Source: Symbiodinium natans (Eukaryota; Sar; Dinophyceae; Suessiales; Symbiodiniaceae). Taken from it: a DNA stretch of 64,000 nucleotides. Below are positions 41,136 to 52,080 of the stretch, piece by piece. The notes under the pieces are model-generated. The model saw nothing but the letters and a program-made list of their open reading frames with translations, made no database searches and was not told the origin of the DNA. Position numbers and translations under genes: made by a program. Position 1 is the first letter of the stretch. Each line of letters starts with the position of its first letter. The stretch spans positions 348,501-412,500 of the forward strand of contig CAJNDS010000502.1 in NCBI GenBank assembly GCA_905221605.1, written 5' to 3'.

Positions 41136-41507
41136 TCATGCGGGAGTGTGGCGGAAGTTTAGGGTTGAGGGTTTAGGGTATAGGGTTTACGGTTCAGGGT
41201 TTAGGGTTTCAAGTTGTCAAGTTGTTTGCCATCTGTGTATGAGCGGCGGAAAAGGATGCAGTGCTTCCCTAAACCCTAACCCTGAACCCTAAACCCTAAA
41301 CCCTAAACCCTAAACCCTGCTCATGGACTCGGTTGGGGGAGCCCTGGGATGTATCGGGACAGTTTGTGAGGATGGCGTCACGACGACAGGGTGGGTTGGG
41401 GGCGGGGGAAGATGCAAGATAGCTAGGGAATAGATGGGTTTAGGGTTACCCTAAACCCTAAACCCTAAACTTTAAACCCTAAACCTTAAATCCCAAACCG
41501 TAAAACC

Positions 41508-41620
41508 CTGAGCTCCTCATCTAGCAGCACCTGCCAGCTGTAAGCTCCCAGCTTTGTGAGGTGCAACTTGCCAGCAGCTTCGGCAGACGCGCCGTGTTGC
41601 TGCAGCTTGTCATGCGCACG
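41508..41620 (-). CDS. Possible minus-strand exon
   Basis: On the minus strand the segment reads RAHDKLQQHGASAEAA, GKLHLTKLGAYSWQVL, LDEELR and is followed by G-rich TTTAGGG-type sequence, as exons are on the plus strand. The plus strand also has an opening (EVQLASSFGRRAVLLQ), so strand is not certain. Confidence 0.35.
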
Positions 41621-42190
41621 ACAATCGTAGGGATGTGAGCTTTGTTCAAACACTCCGTGTATCTGGGGTGCAAAGGTCTTATTGCAGCTTATTATAGCGG
41701 ATGTGAGGAGTTTGGGCTGGAGTTCAAGGTTCAGGGTTCAGAGGCTCCACGCGTTGATGAAGGGTGTAGGGTTTAGAGGTTTAGTGAAGGCTTAGGTTTG
41801 AGGGTTCGAGTACACAGTTTATGAGGGCTGCCCATATCCACCAGCTTAGACCATCCTTGACAGTGGAGGCAGGAGATATCGAATACTGTTTTATCCGTAA
41901 ACCTCCGGCCAAAATCATCAACCCAAACGCTTGAAGAAACCTAAACCTGTAACTCATCCTTTCAACGACCCGTACAACTTGCACTCCACCCCCGAATCAG
42001 TCAACCCCAACCCTCAAACCTTTCACACCCCCAGCAATTAAGGTAATTAAGGCTGTTTAGAGATAATTAAGCCGAATAAAGGGGATTAGGGGATATAGCA
42101 GGGAAACCCATGATTTCACCCTTCTACCAGAACCCTCAACGCCCTACCCCAAACCCGAAACCCCTAACCCTAGACCCTAAACCCTAAGCC

Positions 42191-42282
42191 TTGGGATGTT
42201 CCCCCTGATACAATTCTTCACAGGGCTTACAAAAGAGGGTACTAGAATCCCTATCAAAGACTTACAAAGGGGGAACATCCCA
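42191..42282. mobile_element. MITE-like element, family 1
   Basis: Termini TTGGGATGTTCCCCCT and AGGGGGAACATCCCAA; 92 bases. The interior GAGGGTACTAGAATCC is shared with the copy at 6578. Confidence 0.7.
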
Positions 42283-42318
42283 ACCTACGCCCTTTAAACT
42301 CCCCGGAATTCCCCTCAG

Positions 42319-42398
42319 TGGCTCTCAGGGCGACCATCAGTGTGGCAGCTTCGGTAGCCCTTTTGTGTCTGCGCCGGCCAAGCGCAGGCATTGTTCAC
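42319..42398 (+). CDS. Exon with consensus splice sites, hydrophobic segment
   Basis: The pyrimidine tract AATTCCCCTCAG precedes it and TTCAC|GTGAGT ends it. It reads ALRATISVAASVALLC then LRRPSAGIVH. The hydrophobic run ISVAASVALLCL could be part of a signal or membrane segment. Confidence 0.6.
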
Positions 42399-42687
42399 GT
42401 GAGTGGAACGGATTTGGGGGTTGAGGGGTTAGGGCGGTCAGGGTTCAGTGTGTGGGAGACGGGGTCGAGAGTTTTTTGGGTTACGGATTGCTTACTGAAT
42501 AGCCACGATTGCTATTTTAAATTGGAGAGTGTCAGCTTCGCTTTCTTTTTTTGGCTCCGTAAGCCCTGAAACCCACATTCCTGACACCAACTGAATCCTG
42601 CACCTTGGCCCTAGTCACCCTACACTCCAAATCATTACCCTAAGCCAAGTGTATACCTTCAAAATCTGAGCCAGCGAGTATTGTCAG

Positions 42688-42761
42688 GCAAGCCTCCAGC
42701 CGCAGAGCCTCCCGTTGTCCTGCTGGGCGGGAAAAAGGACGACGAAGAGGAAGCAACCGAG
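42688..42761 (+). CDS. Candidate exon with GC donor
   Basis: After TTGTCAG|G the frame reads KPPAAEPPVVLLGGKK then DDEEEATE, ending at CCGAG|GCCTTT. Pro-rich then acidic. Confidence 0.55.
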
Positions 42762-43198
42762 GCCTTTGTTTCGGGCTTAGGGTTTGGGGTTGGGGTTTTA
42801 GGGTGTGGGGGTTTGGGGTTTAGGGCTTGGGTTGGAGCCCTGCGCTTATGTTGTAGAGCTGGCGGTTTGGGGACCAGTGGACCTAACCGATTTTCAGACT
42901 CGATATGCCGGCTTTGTGCAAGGGCTGTCAAGCAGCGTTCGTTTGTCCAATTTCTTCTTCTCGTTGTAGGCGTACTCATCATTTCAGAGAACGGCGCCCC
43001 ACTCTTGGACTAACCTACCTGCCGCGCGTCTAAACCCCAAACCCCAAACCCCAAACCCCAAAACCCCAAACCCAGACCCCAAACCCCAAACCCTAAACCC
43101 TAAAACCTAAACCCTAAAACCCGGGAGAGCCTTCTTTGCATGGGACCCCCAACCTCCTCTTACACAAAACCTCAAGTGGCCTCAAGCTCTAAATTCTA

Positions 43199-43308
43199 AA
43201 CCCCAAACCCTAAACCCTGAACCCTAAACCCTAAACCCTACACCCTACACCCTAAACCCTAAACCCTAAACCCTAAACCCTAAACCCTAAACCCTAAACC
43301 CTAAACCG
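43199..43308 (+). repeat. (CCCTAAA)n array
   Basis: About 14 units with two CCCTACA variants. Confidence 0.95.
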
Positions 43309-43315
43309 TGCCAAG

Positions 43316-43379
43316 CCCTGACGCCTTGGAGAGCCGCAGAGGGATCCACGATGCTCGGGGTACCTTCCTGGCGCCCTGA
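43316..43379 (+). CDS. Candidate exon, stop or donor at the end
   Basis: Reads PDALESRRGIHDARGT then FLAP and TGA. A donor at CTCGGG|GTACCT would end it at about 43360. Confidence 0.45.
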
Positions 43380-43492
43380 TTATAGGGGGATTCAAGTGTT
43401 TGGGGGTCTACATTGCTAAGCCCTAAAGCCGCAACCCTAAACCCTAAACACTAAACCCTAAACACTAAACCCTAAACCCTAAACCCGCACAG

Positions 43493-43543
43493 AGGAAACC
43501 TTTTGGCAGCTCCTCCCAGACCTTCTGAGCGCCGCGCGGCTCG
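43493..43543 (+). CDS. Short exon with good splice sites
   Basis: After CGCACAG the frame reads ETFWQLLPDLLSAARL and ends at CTCG|GTGAGA. CCCTAAA units lie just upstream. Confidence 0.6.
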
Positions 43544-43908
43544 GTGAGACCGTAGTGGAAGGGGGAGCATCATCATTGCATTATTCTATCCCTAAACCCG
43601 AAACCCTAAACCCTTCACCCTAAACCCGAAACCCGAAACCCTAAACCCTAAACCCTAAGTTGAGGACTTCGTGATCGCAAACGGGATGGGTCTCCGGCTT
43701 TCAGGGTGTTTGCTTGGGCACATAGTCTGCTGGATGAGGAATCGACGTGCTGTTTGAAGGATCGTATAGGAAATGTGGCAGAACTTTACAGGTCTAGGGG
43801 TGTATTCTTGGGAGTTTATGGGAGTTTGACCTGGCAGCAGGTTCACTGGCTGGTTGGATTTGGGTGAGGAGGCTTCAGATCTTGTGTTGCCCTAGCCGCT
43901 AACTGGAG

Positions 43909-44012
43909 GTTCAGGGTACGTGTTAACGAATTATATCTGTACTTATTACCCACTTCTAAGCCCTCAAGTGCCCTAATATAATTGGTTAAGAAGTACCATG
44001 AACCTTCAGGTA
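43909..44012. mobile_element. MITE-like element, family 2
   Basis: GGAGGTTCAGGGTACGTGTT pairs with AAGAAGTACCATGAACCTTC. The inner ATATAATTGG/CGAATTATAT also pair. Related to 36385-36526. Confidence 0.65.
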
Positions 44013-45001
44013 GAAGCCTTTGGTGAATGACATGTTGGGCGAGGACTACTTCGGTGGGTTTTTCGCTTCACGCAAGGCTCCCATGAATCCATTGCTGCGA
44101 GCTAGGTAGGACCCATCATGTATCTCAGAGTCTGTGGGTGCAAATCAGATCTCAGATGAGATTTTTGCACGCCGGGCATCGTCCCAGAAGTATGTCCAGA
44201 TGTCCCATTGTGATTACTCTCCTCCCCTGTCTTCTCTAAGCCCTAAACCCTTGTCTAAACCCTTACATGCTTCCTTCGTTGCCTGATTCAACAGAGGCGC
44301 AAACTGCCGCAGTCACATGAGTTTGTGTGCCCTGGACCAGAAGGAGGGTTTAGGGTTCAAAACAGATCCTGCAGCAGTAGGGTTGAGGGTTTAGGGTTTA
44401 GGGGTGTTGTGCAGTAGCGGGTCTCAGGCATATCTCAACTTTTCAAGTTGGCCTACGATTGCGATGTCGGCTTGTCATACTTGGGCACCCTGAACTCTAA
44501 CCCTAACCCGCAAACTTCCTGTACAAAACCTCGCGGGCTTCAACAAATGGGGTTGTTTTTAGGGTTTGAGGTTGGGGATAGGGTTTGGGGTAGGTCATTG
44601 AAATTTCAGATCACAATTGCAACACACATAGTACCTTGCCTAAATTCACACCCAGTAGATGCTCAATCCTTTCAAAGGGAGACGATTGGCTTCGGCAATG
44701 AGATGTGACGTGTTGTGACGTGTTGGTTTTCATCTTCAGCCCTTATGCAAGACCATGATGCATAGCCTCATCATGTCTCGATGTCCTAACTCATCTACGA
44801 TACTGTAGCTTCTTTAGCACAACCGTTCTCTTTGATTTATGAAAAAAACAGACGTTCCCTGTTTAAGATACCTGTGAAGGCGACAGAACTCTAGATTCCT
44901 AAGCTTCCCTAAGCCCCCAAACCTTCCCGTTCAGGTGTCCCTAAACTCTAAACCCTAAACCCTAAGCCCTAAGCCCTAAACCCTAAACCATAAAGTCCGG
45001 T

Positions 45002-45070
45002 GTGTCCACGCCCAGGGCCGAAGTGGTGGAGATGTTGGAAAAGACCCAGGACGCCAGCCCCAAACTCTAA
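45002..45070 (+). CDS. Candidate terminal exon
   Basis: Reads VSTPRAEVVEMLEKTQ then DASPKL and TAA. The acceptor may be CACGCCCAG|G at 45015. A TTTAGGG-rich stretch (45070-45200) follows. Confidence 0.5.
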   Translation: MSTPRAEVVEMLEKTQDASPKL

Positions 45071-45395
45071 TAGGGTTCAGGGTTTAGGGTTTGGAGGGTT
45101 TGGGGTTTAGGGTTTCGGGTTTAGGGTTTATGGTTTAGGGTTTAGGGTTGAGGGTTTAGGGTGTAGGGTTTAGGGTCTAGGGTTTAGGGTTTAGGGCTAC
45201 CCAACTTGGGCTGTGTGGAGCTGCTTGGGATTTACGCTGAGTCATCTTGCGCATACAAGAAGCTTGGAAACAAAGCATCCAAGCCCAAGCGTCATACCCT
45301 AAACCCGAAATCCGAAACCCCAAGGCCCTAATCACAAACCCTAAGCCCCTAAACCTAAGCCCTAAACCCTAAACCCTAAACCCTAAACCCTTAAG

Positions 45396-45450
45396 GAGCC
45401 GTACTCAGAAGCCCAAGCTAGCAGGTGGCAAGGAAGACGCAGATTCTTAA
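45396..45450 (+). CDS. Candidate terminal exon
   Basis: After CCCTTAAG|G the frame reads SRTQKPKLAGGKEDAD, S and TAA. Another frame stays open further right (SEAQASRWQGRRRFLN). Confidence 0.4.
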
Positions 45451-46034
45451 ACCGCAAGGCCCACGTGAGAGTTTCTCAACATCCGAGCCCCCTGCTTCCA
45501 CCTGAACCCTGAAGAGGGTTTAGGGTTTAGGGTTTAGGGTTTAGGTTTTAAGGTTCAGGGTTTTGGAGCCATATGCCCAGGAGTATGGGAAGGAGGAAGG
45601 GTGGCTCACCCGCAGGGACGAGCCACTTGCCGTGGGGCTCCCAGCTCGATTTGTGAGCCGCCTGTGGAGTTTTTCCTGTCGAGGTGCTGAGAACCCTCCT
45701 TTTTTTGAGGAGTAATGTTAGAAGTCATAGTCGTAAGAGTACGAAGAGTGATAAGAGCAGTAAGAGCACTAGTCATAATCCAAAGATGATAGTGGCTAGA
45801 TCTGGCAGCTCTGAGCCTTGAAGGCTTCAAGGGGTCTTACAGGAAGTGTCAGCAGGTGAACCCAACGGCTTCAACACCCAGCCCTGAATCCCCCCCCCTT
45901 CTCAAACCTTGAGAGCTGTGAAAGGTGCAATACCTAAGTCGAGTTTAGGGTTTCGGGTTGAGGGTTTAGGTGCACCGCACCAAAGTTCGACTTGCTCCTG
46001 AAATGAAAGGCTGTTTGATCCTTCACCCTGTGCC

Positions 46035-46100
46035 CTGCTCTACTCCTCTACTCCTCTCCTCCTCTCCTCCTCTCCTCCTCTACTCCTCTCCTCCTCTACT
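46035..46100 (+). repeat. CTCCT minisatellite
   Basis: CTCCTCTACTCCTCTCCTCC-type pyrimidine repeat. Confidence 0.9.
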
Positions 46101-46341
46101 CTCGCCCCTTACCCTGTGACCCTTCACAAAACCGGGATGCCCTCATGGCTAAATCCCAAAACCCCAGAGCCCCCACTCCAGCATCCCCATGGCCCAAGCG
46201 CTACACAACCCTCAGTCCTATTCCCTAAACCCTAAGCCCTAAACCCTAGCCCTAAACCCTAAACCCTAGCCCTAAACCCTAAACCCTACACCCTAAACCC
46301 TTAAACCCTAAACCCTAAACCCCGAAACCCCCCTACGCAAG

Positions 46342-46432
46342 AGCGGAGGATCTGGGAGAATGGGTCCGCGACGTCGGCCCCGCCAAGCGCAGGACCTGGA
46401 GCTCTGCGCTGGGCATTTCCTCCCACCGCCAG
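46342..46432 (+). CDS. Exon between inverted telomeric arrays, GC donor
   Basis: After ACGCAAG the frame reads AEDLGEWVRDVGPAKR then RTWSSALGISSHRQ and ends CGCCAG|GCCGGG. CCCTAAA lies upstream (46220-46325) and TTTAGGG downstream (46440-46567). Confidence 0.6.
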
Positions 46433-46439
46433 GCCGGGA

Positions 46440-46567
46440 TTTGGGGTTTTAGGGTTTAGGGTTTTCAGGGTTTAGGGTTTTTAGGGTTTTAGGGTTTTAG
46501 GGTTTTAGGGTTTAGGGTTTAGGGTTTAGGGTTTAGGGTTTAGGGTTTAGGGTTTAGGGTTTAGGGT
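46440..46567 (+). repeat. TTTAGGG array with TTTTAGGG units
   Basis: Mixed TTTTAGGG octamers, then perfect TTTAGGG heptamers. Confidence 0.95.
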
Positions 46568-46974
46568 CTCGGCTTTCGGGTTTCCGCTTCGAGGCGTGTC
46601 AGAGTGCACAGACGCAGTCTGGCAAGAAGCCAACGCCTACCATGATGCTAGAAGCACATGGGAAGCCCGCAGAGTAGACTCAAACCTCCCCCGATGTATT
46701 CGAAACTCGAAACCCCCGAAACCCCCGAAACCCTGAAAACCTAAACCTCCGACAAAAAAACTCAAAAACGAAACCGTTAAGAAGACAAAACCTTACGAAG
46801 CCAATTGAAACCCTGGAGCCCTAAACTCCCAAAAGATGACCCCCTCTGCCCAGATTTACGAGATATGGTCTCCCCCCAACAGTAGCATGACTCCCTTAAG
46901 AAGAAGGTAAGGTACCCCTAATTTCCCACCAACCTTAAACCTTAAGCCCTACGCCTTGTGCTCAAGACAGTCAG

Positions 46975-47027
46975 GTGCTGCTCGAGAAGCTCGAGGCAGG
47001 CCGCGAAATCTCCGAGTCACCATGGGG
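46975..47027 (+). CDS. Candidate exon
   Basis: After GACAGTCAG|G the frame reads VLLEKLEAGREISESP and ends in G-rich sequence. Likely helical. Confidence 0.5.
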
Positions 47028-47213
47028 GGGCACTTTTGGGTTTAGGGCGGGTTGAGGGTTGGGGCTCAGGGTTTACTTCAAGCACTCCTTTCCTTTTCAT
47101 GTGGTTGATTGATGGGCAGCAGGGTTGCCTCTGATTGTATCATGCTTTCCCGACGTGATGGGTAGTTGGGGGGCGGGGGGGCCACTTTCTAAACCCTAAC
47201 CCTGAACCCTAAG

Positions 47214-47303
47214 ACCCTCAATCGTGCACTTCGCCAGGAGTTGCACGACTTGAAGTGGGACGCTCCGTTCGATGCTGAAGAGGACGCCGTTCAGCCATCC
47301 TAA
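47214..47303 (+). CDS. Terminal exon with TAA stop
   Basis: After CCCTAAG the frame reads TLNRALRQELHDLKWD then APFDAEEDAVQPS and TAA. Strongly protein-like, acidic C terminus. Confidence 0.6.
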   Translation, partial: TLNRALRQELHDLKWDAPFDAEEDAVQPS

Positions 47304-47316
47304 CTCACAAACGTCC

Positions 47317-47433
47317 TAAACCCTCAACCCTCAACCCTAAACCCTCAAACCCTCAACCCTCAACCCTCAACCCTAAACCCTAAACCCTAAACCCTAAACC
47401 CTAAACCCTAAACCCTAAACCCTAAACCCTAAA
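47317..47433 (+). repeat. CCCTAAA/CCCTCAA array
   Basis: CCCTCAA variants first, then a run of perfect CCCTAAA. Confidence 0.95.
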
Positions 47434-47600
47434 CTATCCCATTTAAGCTGGCACCGTCACAGCCCGCAGCCAAACAGGGATGCTTCTTTTGTTTCGTCTC
47501 CTTTTCTAGGAAGGGAGCTTACCCTTATGCCCCAAGCCACGAACTTCTTTCTGGATCCCCTGATGGAATACGCCTTCTAGAGTTAGGGTTTAGGGTTCAG

Positions 47601-47666
47601 GGATCCTACACCTGCAGAGGAAGCTATCAAAGAGCGAGACATTGCCAAGAACGCCGCAGGCATGGA
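47601..47666 (+). CDS. Exon with consensus donor
   Basis: After GGTTCAG|G the frame reads DPTPAEEAIKERDIAK then NAAGM and ends ATGGA|GTGAGT. Confidence 0.6.
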
Positions 47667-48499
47667 GTGAGTTCTCCGCATGGAGGACTTCTTTAATCTC
47701 GGGGATTCGCAACAGGGGGTCCCCTTCTGGCCTCGATGTAGAGATCGCTTAGCGCCTGCGGAAAAGCGTGCTGTGAGCTGGGGCTTGTGTGTCTTGTGCA
47801 GCAACCCTTCAATTGTCCACGAAAATTGAGAAGAAGGGTTCTGCAAACCACGGCTCCCTAAACCCTAGGGTTTAGGGGGATATTTTTAAATATTTTCCCT
47901 TATTGGGTTTAAGAGGATCCTACTCAGGAATTACTTTTCAGAGGGTTTTCAGGGCCATCCTACCCTTCCTGTTTTCAGCAGATCATGTGGTTGGGTGCCG
48001 ATCACCCTGCCCGGTGGGCTCGACGAGGATGAACGTCTGGAATCTGCGTGAAGAACGTTAATGTCTGGAATTTGTGTGACTGTTAGTTGGCTCAAGATGC
48101 ATGACCTCATGCAAAACCCAAGCAGGAGTGGCCATACTCTCGAACTCTACAACCCCCTGCCCTCGTGATCAGTTGCAGTGTAGGTTCGGAGCTTAGAAGG
48201 TTTCGGTTCGGGGTTTGCCGGTTGAGAATCCCAGCCCAAGCCCTTTAGTTCCCGGTCTACGCTGTGCCACAAACGAAGCGGCAATGGACTCGCGTTGAGG
48301 GTGCTGCTCTAGGAGGCCCGAATCCATCATTCAGTTTCACTGTGTCAAGTACGTTGATCATTGCCCTTACACTCCGCCCCCCCCACACCCCAAGCCCTAT
48401 TGATGCTCGTCAATGCCAGTTAAGGCCGATTCGGGGACCCTAAGCCTTAAAACAATCAACCCGCGGGGGACTTTCGGAAATTGGTGCATAGGGGCGGGG

Positions 48500-48520
48500 G
48501 GGGGGGGGGGGGGGGGGGGC
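48500..48520 (+). repeat. Poly-G run
   Basis: About 20 consecutive G. Potential quadruplex and a likely sequencing or assembly weak point. Confidence 0.9.
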
Positions 48521-48695
48521 GGGCCGTGGGCCAAGGCCCGAAACTTTTGAACCCTAAACCCTAAACTCGTAAGATTCTGAGCTTCTGAACCCTAAACCCT
48601 CACCTTTCAAACTGAAACCCCTGAACTTCAGAACCTAGCCAAAAGCCTAAACTTCTGGAACCTCGAAACTGCTAAACTGATGAACCTTGGACCCC

Positions 48696-48850
48696 AAAAC
48701 CCTAAACCCTAAACCCTAAACCCGAAACCCTAAACCCGAAACCCTAAACCCTAAACCCTAAACCGCCCTAAACCCTCCTAAACCCTAAACCCTAAACCCT
48801 AAACCCTAAACCCTAAACCCTAAACCCTAAACCCTAAACCCTAAACCCTA
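48696..48850 (+). repeat. (CCCTAAA)n array
   Basis: Variant CCCGAAA units on the left, perfect units on the right. Confidence 0.95.
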
Positions 48851-48876
48851 TACTTAGGTACCCTGGACCGTGCCAG

Positions 48877-48939
48877 GCCATGATCCAGGCGATTGCAGCT
48901 TTCTCTGGCGGCCTTTGGGCGGCTTGGCAGACGTCATAA
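48877..48939 (+). CDS. Candidate terminal exon with TAA stop
   Basis: After GTGCCAG|G the frame reads AMIQAIAAFSGGLWAA then WQTS and TAA. The hydrophobic C-terminal stretch could be membrane-associated. Confidence 0.5.
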   Translation, partial: AMIQAIAAFSGGLWAAWQTS

Positions 48940-49234
48940 CAGGGGACCTAAGAAGAACCTTTGCTGTGGAGTTCAAGGGGGTGCCCCTCTTTGTTCAGAA
49001 ATAGACAGTCTAGGGCAGAGTGGGTAAGAGTTGTTGGGGTGTAGGGGCTTGGCTTCTTGAAGGATTTCAAGTGCCTTAAGCCGGAAGCCCTAGACCTTTA
49101 AAGACCGAAGCTGTACCTCAAATGAGAAGAAGCGTCCTTCCATTCCCCCCCCCCCCCTTCCCACTCTCCCCTCAGGTTCAAAACCGCCTCAGCGATTTGC
49201 AGCTTCCGCACCTCAGCGCGGCACCCGGAGACCA

Positions 49235-49545
49235 GGAGTTTAGGGGCTTACGAGGTTTGGGGGTTCAGGGGTTTCGGGTTCAGGGGTTCAGGGGGTTCAG
49301 GGGGTTTAGGGGGGTTAGCGGGTTCAGGGGGTTTAGGGGGGTTAGGGGGTTAGGGGGTTTAGGGGGTTTAGGGGGTTTAGGGGGTTTAGGGGGTTTAGGG
49401 GGTTTAGGGGTTTAGGGGGTTTAGGGGGGTTAGCGGGTTCAGGGGGTTTAGGGGGTTTAGGGTTTAGGGAGGCTGGGCGGTTTAGGGTTCAAGGGGTTTA
49501 GGGTTTCAGGAGGGGTTTATGGGGTTTATGGGGTGTAGGGGGCTT
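49235..49545 (+). repeat. G-rich GGGGGTTTAG repeats
   Basis: TTTAGGGGG and TTCAGGGGG units of 8 to 10 bases, giving a Gly/Leu-rich artefact ORF (49122-49415). Confidence 0.9.
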
Positions 49546-49735
49546 TAGGGCGGGGGTACCCCCTGGGTTCACCTTCCGCTTCGGGATATGTAGCGCTTAG
49601 AGAGGTTTGCATGAATGCTTTAGGGTAGCCGAAGCTATACTTCATTTCCCTATGCACAGGGAACCAATCTGCTCCTGCCTTCCCTTATACCACCCTTATA
49701 CCTCTTTTTGCCCTCTTGTACTCCCCCCTTTTACC

Positions 49736-50008
49736 CCCTAAACCCTAAACCCTAAACCCTAAACCCTAAACCCTAAACCCTAAACCCTAAACCCTAAACC
49801 CTAAACCCTAAACCCTAAACCCTAAACCCTAAACCCTAAACCCTAAACCCTAACCTAAACCCTAAACCCTAAACCCTAAACCCTAAACCCTAAACCCTAA
49901 ACCCTAAACCCTAAACCCTAAACCCTAAACCCTAAACCCTAAACCCTAAACCCTAAGCCCTAAGCCCTAAGCCCTAAGCCCTAAGCCCTAAACCCTAAAC
50001 CCTAAACC
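49736..50008 (+). repeat. Long CCCTAAA array
   Basis: About 38 units, with one missing C at ~49853 and a block of CCCTAAG variants at ~49953-49988. Confidence 0.98.
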
Positions 50009-50130
50009 CCTCATACCCCCCATTATCCCCCCCCAAAAACAACAGAACTGGCCAGTCCTCCAGCCTACGTTGAACCGAAGTTGGAAGCCCAATCCTTGTG
50101 CCCTAAGCCCTAAGCAGAAAAACGGCGCAG

Positions 50131-50290
50131 CAAGGTTCGGGTTTTGGGGTTTAGGGTTTGGGGTTTAGGGTTTAGGGTTTAGGGTTTAGGGTTTAGGGTT
50201 TAGGGTTTAGGGTTTAGGGTTTAGGGTTTAGGGTTTAGGGTTTAGGGTTTAGGGTTTAGGGTTTAGGGTTTAGGGTTTAGGGTTTAGGGT
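50131..50290 (+). repeat. TTTAGGG array
   Basis: About 20 perfect units. It starts shortly after an AAG|GTTCGG donor-like site and ends before a candidate exon, so it may be another wholly telomeric intron. Confidence 0.97.
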
Positions 50291-50297
50291 TCCGAAG

Positions 50298-50340
50298 ACC
50301 CTACTTGGAGGTGTGATCGTAGACTACACCGTGCCTCGAG
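50298..50340 (+). CDS. Short candidate exon
   Basis: After TTCCGAAG the frame reads TLLGGVIVDYTVPR and ends CTCGAG|GTACTT. Confidence 0.5.
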
Positions 50341-50407
50341 GTACTTGGCGTCTATAAAAGGCAGGTCGAAGACACGAGCCCCACACCCTCAACCCTGAAA
50401 CTCTGAA

Positions 50408-50510
50408 GCCCTAACCCTAAACCCTAAACCCTAAACCCTAAACCCTAAACCCTAAACCCTAAACCCTAAACCCTAAACCCTAAACCCTAAACCCTAAACC
50501 CTAAACCCTT
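50408..50510 (+). repeat. (CCCTAAA)n array
   Basis: About 14 perfect units. Confidence 0.97.
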
Positions 50511-50626
50511 GAATCCCAGATTCAGAGAACCCTCAGCCCCAGAGACTCGAACCTAAAATCCTAAGCTCTAAGCCCTAAACCCCGAACCCCAAACCCTGAA
50601 CCCTAAACCGAGCCTTCTCCTGCCAG

Positions 50627-50670
50627 GTCGGAGGGTGAACGAAGTGACGGCCCCAAGGGGGTGGAACCAG
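50627..50670 (+). CDS. Short exon with strong acceptor
   Basis: CCTTCTCCTGCCAG|G precedes SEGERSDGPKGVEP and CCAG|GGTTTAG follows. Confidence 0.5.
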
Positions 50671-51082
50671 GGTTTAGGGATCTAGAGTGTTTAGGGTTTG
50701 GGGTTTAGGGTTTAGGGTTCAGAGATTTGGGGGGGTTTAGGGTTCAGAGATTGGGGGTTTAGGGTTCGGCTTAGGGTGTTAGGGTTTAGGGTTTGGGGTT
50801 TAGGGTTGTTGGGTTTGGGGGTCTAGGGTTGAGAGATGACGAGTTCAGGGTTTAGGGTTTGCTCTGTAGAAGGCTGAGGGTTGAGGGTTTCGGGGTTGCG
50901 GGGGTCTAGGTTGCGGGGGTCTAGGATGTGTTGGACTTGCGGGTGTTAAGGTTTGAGGGGTTAAGGAGGGTTCAGGGTTCAGGGTTTAGGGCTTAGGGCT
51001 CAGGGTTCAGGGTTTAGGGTATAGGGGGCGGGTGTCGGAGCTCGTGAATGGCTTGTCTTCTTCTTTTCGGCCTTTTTAGCAG

Positions 51083-51133
51083 AGAGCACAGAGGTGATGA
51101 GTTGATTCCTGTGTCGGGCGACCTCTTGCCCAG
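51083..51133 (+). CDS. Short exon with strong splice sites
   Basis: The pyrimidine tract CTTTTCGGCCTTTTTAGCAG precedes EHRGDELIPVSGDLLP, which ends GCCCAG|GTTTTC. TTTAGGG units follow within 15 bases. Confidence 0.6.
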
Positions 51134-51372
51134 GTTTTCCAAAGGGTTTAGGGTTTAGGGTTTAGGGTTTAGGGTTTAGGGTTTAGGGTCGTAGAGTTGC
51201 GGGCTCAGAGTGGAGTGTCGGATAGCTGTGAGCTTCGCTAGGCCTAAATGGTCAACCCTCCACCCCCCAAAAAGGTCGAGCATAAAAAACCCAAAGCCCT
51301 AAACTCAGCCCAAACTGCTGTGAAAGCTCGGCACCGTCACCTAGGGTTCAAAATACGAGGAGCACACGCAAG

Positions 51373-51407
51373 GTCCTGACATTCGATGCACTTGCAGCCT
51401 CAGACAA
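51373..51407 (+). CDS. Short candidate exon
   Basis: After CACGCAAG the frame reads VLTFDALAASD, with a donor at GACAA|GTGACA or a stop two bases on. Confidence 0.35.
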
Positions 51408-51739
51408 GTGACACTTGCAAACTTCCCAAACCACCCTAAGCCAGACCCCGAACCACGCTGCGTGCGGTTCAAGGTGTTAGGGTTATAGGGTTCAAGATGG
51501 GTGTTGGGGATTTAGGATTTTAGGGTTCAAGGTTCAGAGTTGCCGAAACCCTAAGCCGTAAGCCCCAAGCCCTAAACCCTAAACCCTAAACCCTAAAACC
51601 CTAACCCCCTTAACCCCTATTCTAGCACACCATGGGACGGCCTGAGACTCCTCAACCCTGATTCCCCTTGAGGAAACCCTAAGCCCTATCCCCTGACACG
51701 TTGCTATTTGCCCGTGTGGTTTTCTTGAAATTTCCGGTC

Positions 51740-52080
51740 TGGAGAGAGTGCTCTTTTGTTGGGCGGGGGGGGGGGGGGGGCAGGAGGGGGGGGGGGGGGT
51801 TGGTTACGACAATTTGACTCTAACCATCCCCAAACCCTGCTATTTACGGCGTTTTTGCCTCTTCATGCAGCATGTTGCAGGAGGATGTTTGATGTTCAGC
51901 AACGCAAGGCGCTGTCACAAGTGTTCATGCAATTTTGCGAACATGCCCAAAACCCTGCTATTTGCAGCGTTTTTGCCTCTTGTATAAAATGTGCGTCTCA
52001 TCGAACACATCTACAGCTGGGGGCCCCAAGCGGACGTCGTGGATCACTTGGGGAAAGTATGCTATTTTGAGTGCCCTAAG
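51740..52080 (+). other. G-run followed by ambiguous ORFs
   Basis: A G-rich run (51762-51800) precedes three overlapping plus-strand openings. CCCTGCTATTTACGGCGTTTT (51836) nearly repeats at 51955 (CCCTGCTATTTGCAGCGTT), an internal duplication. No frame is clearly preferred. Confidence 0.4.
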
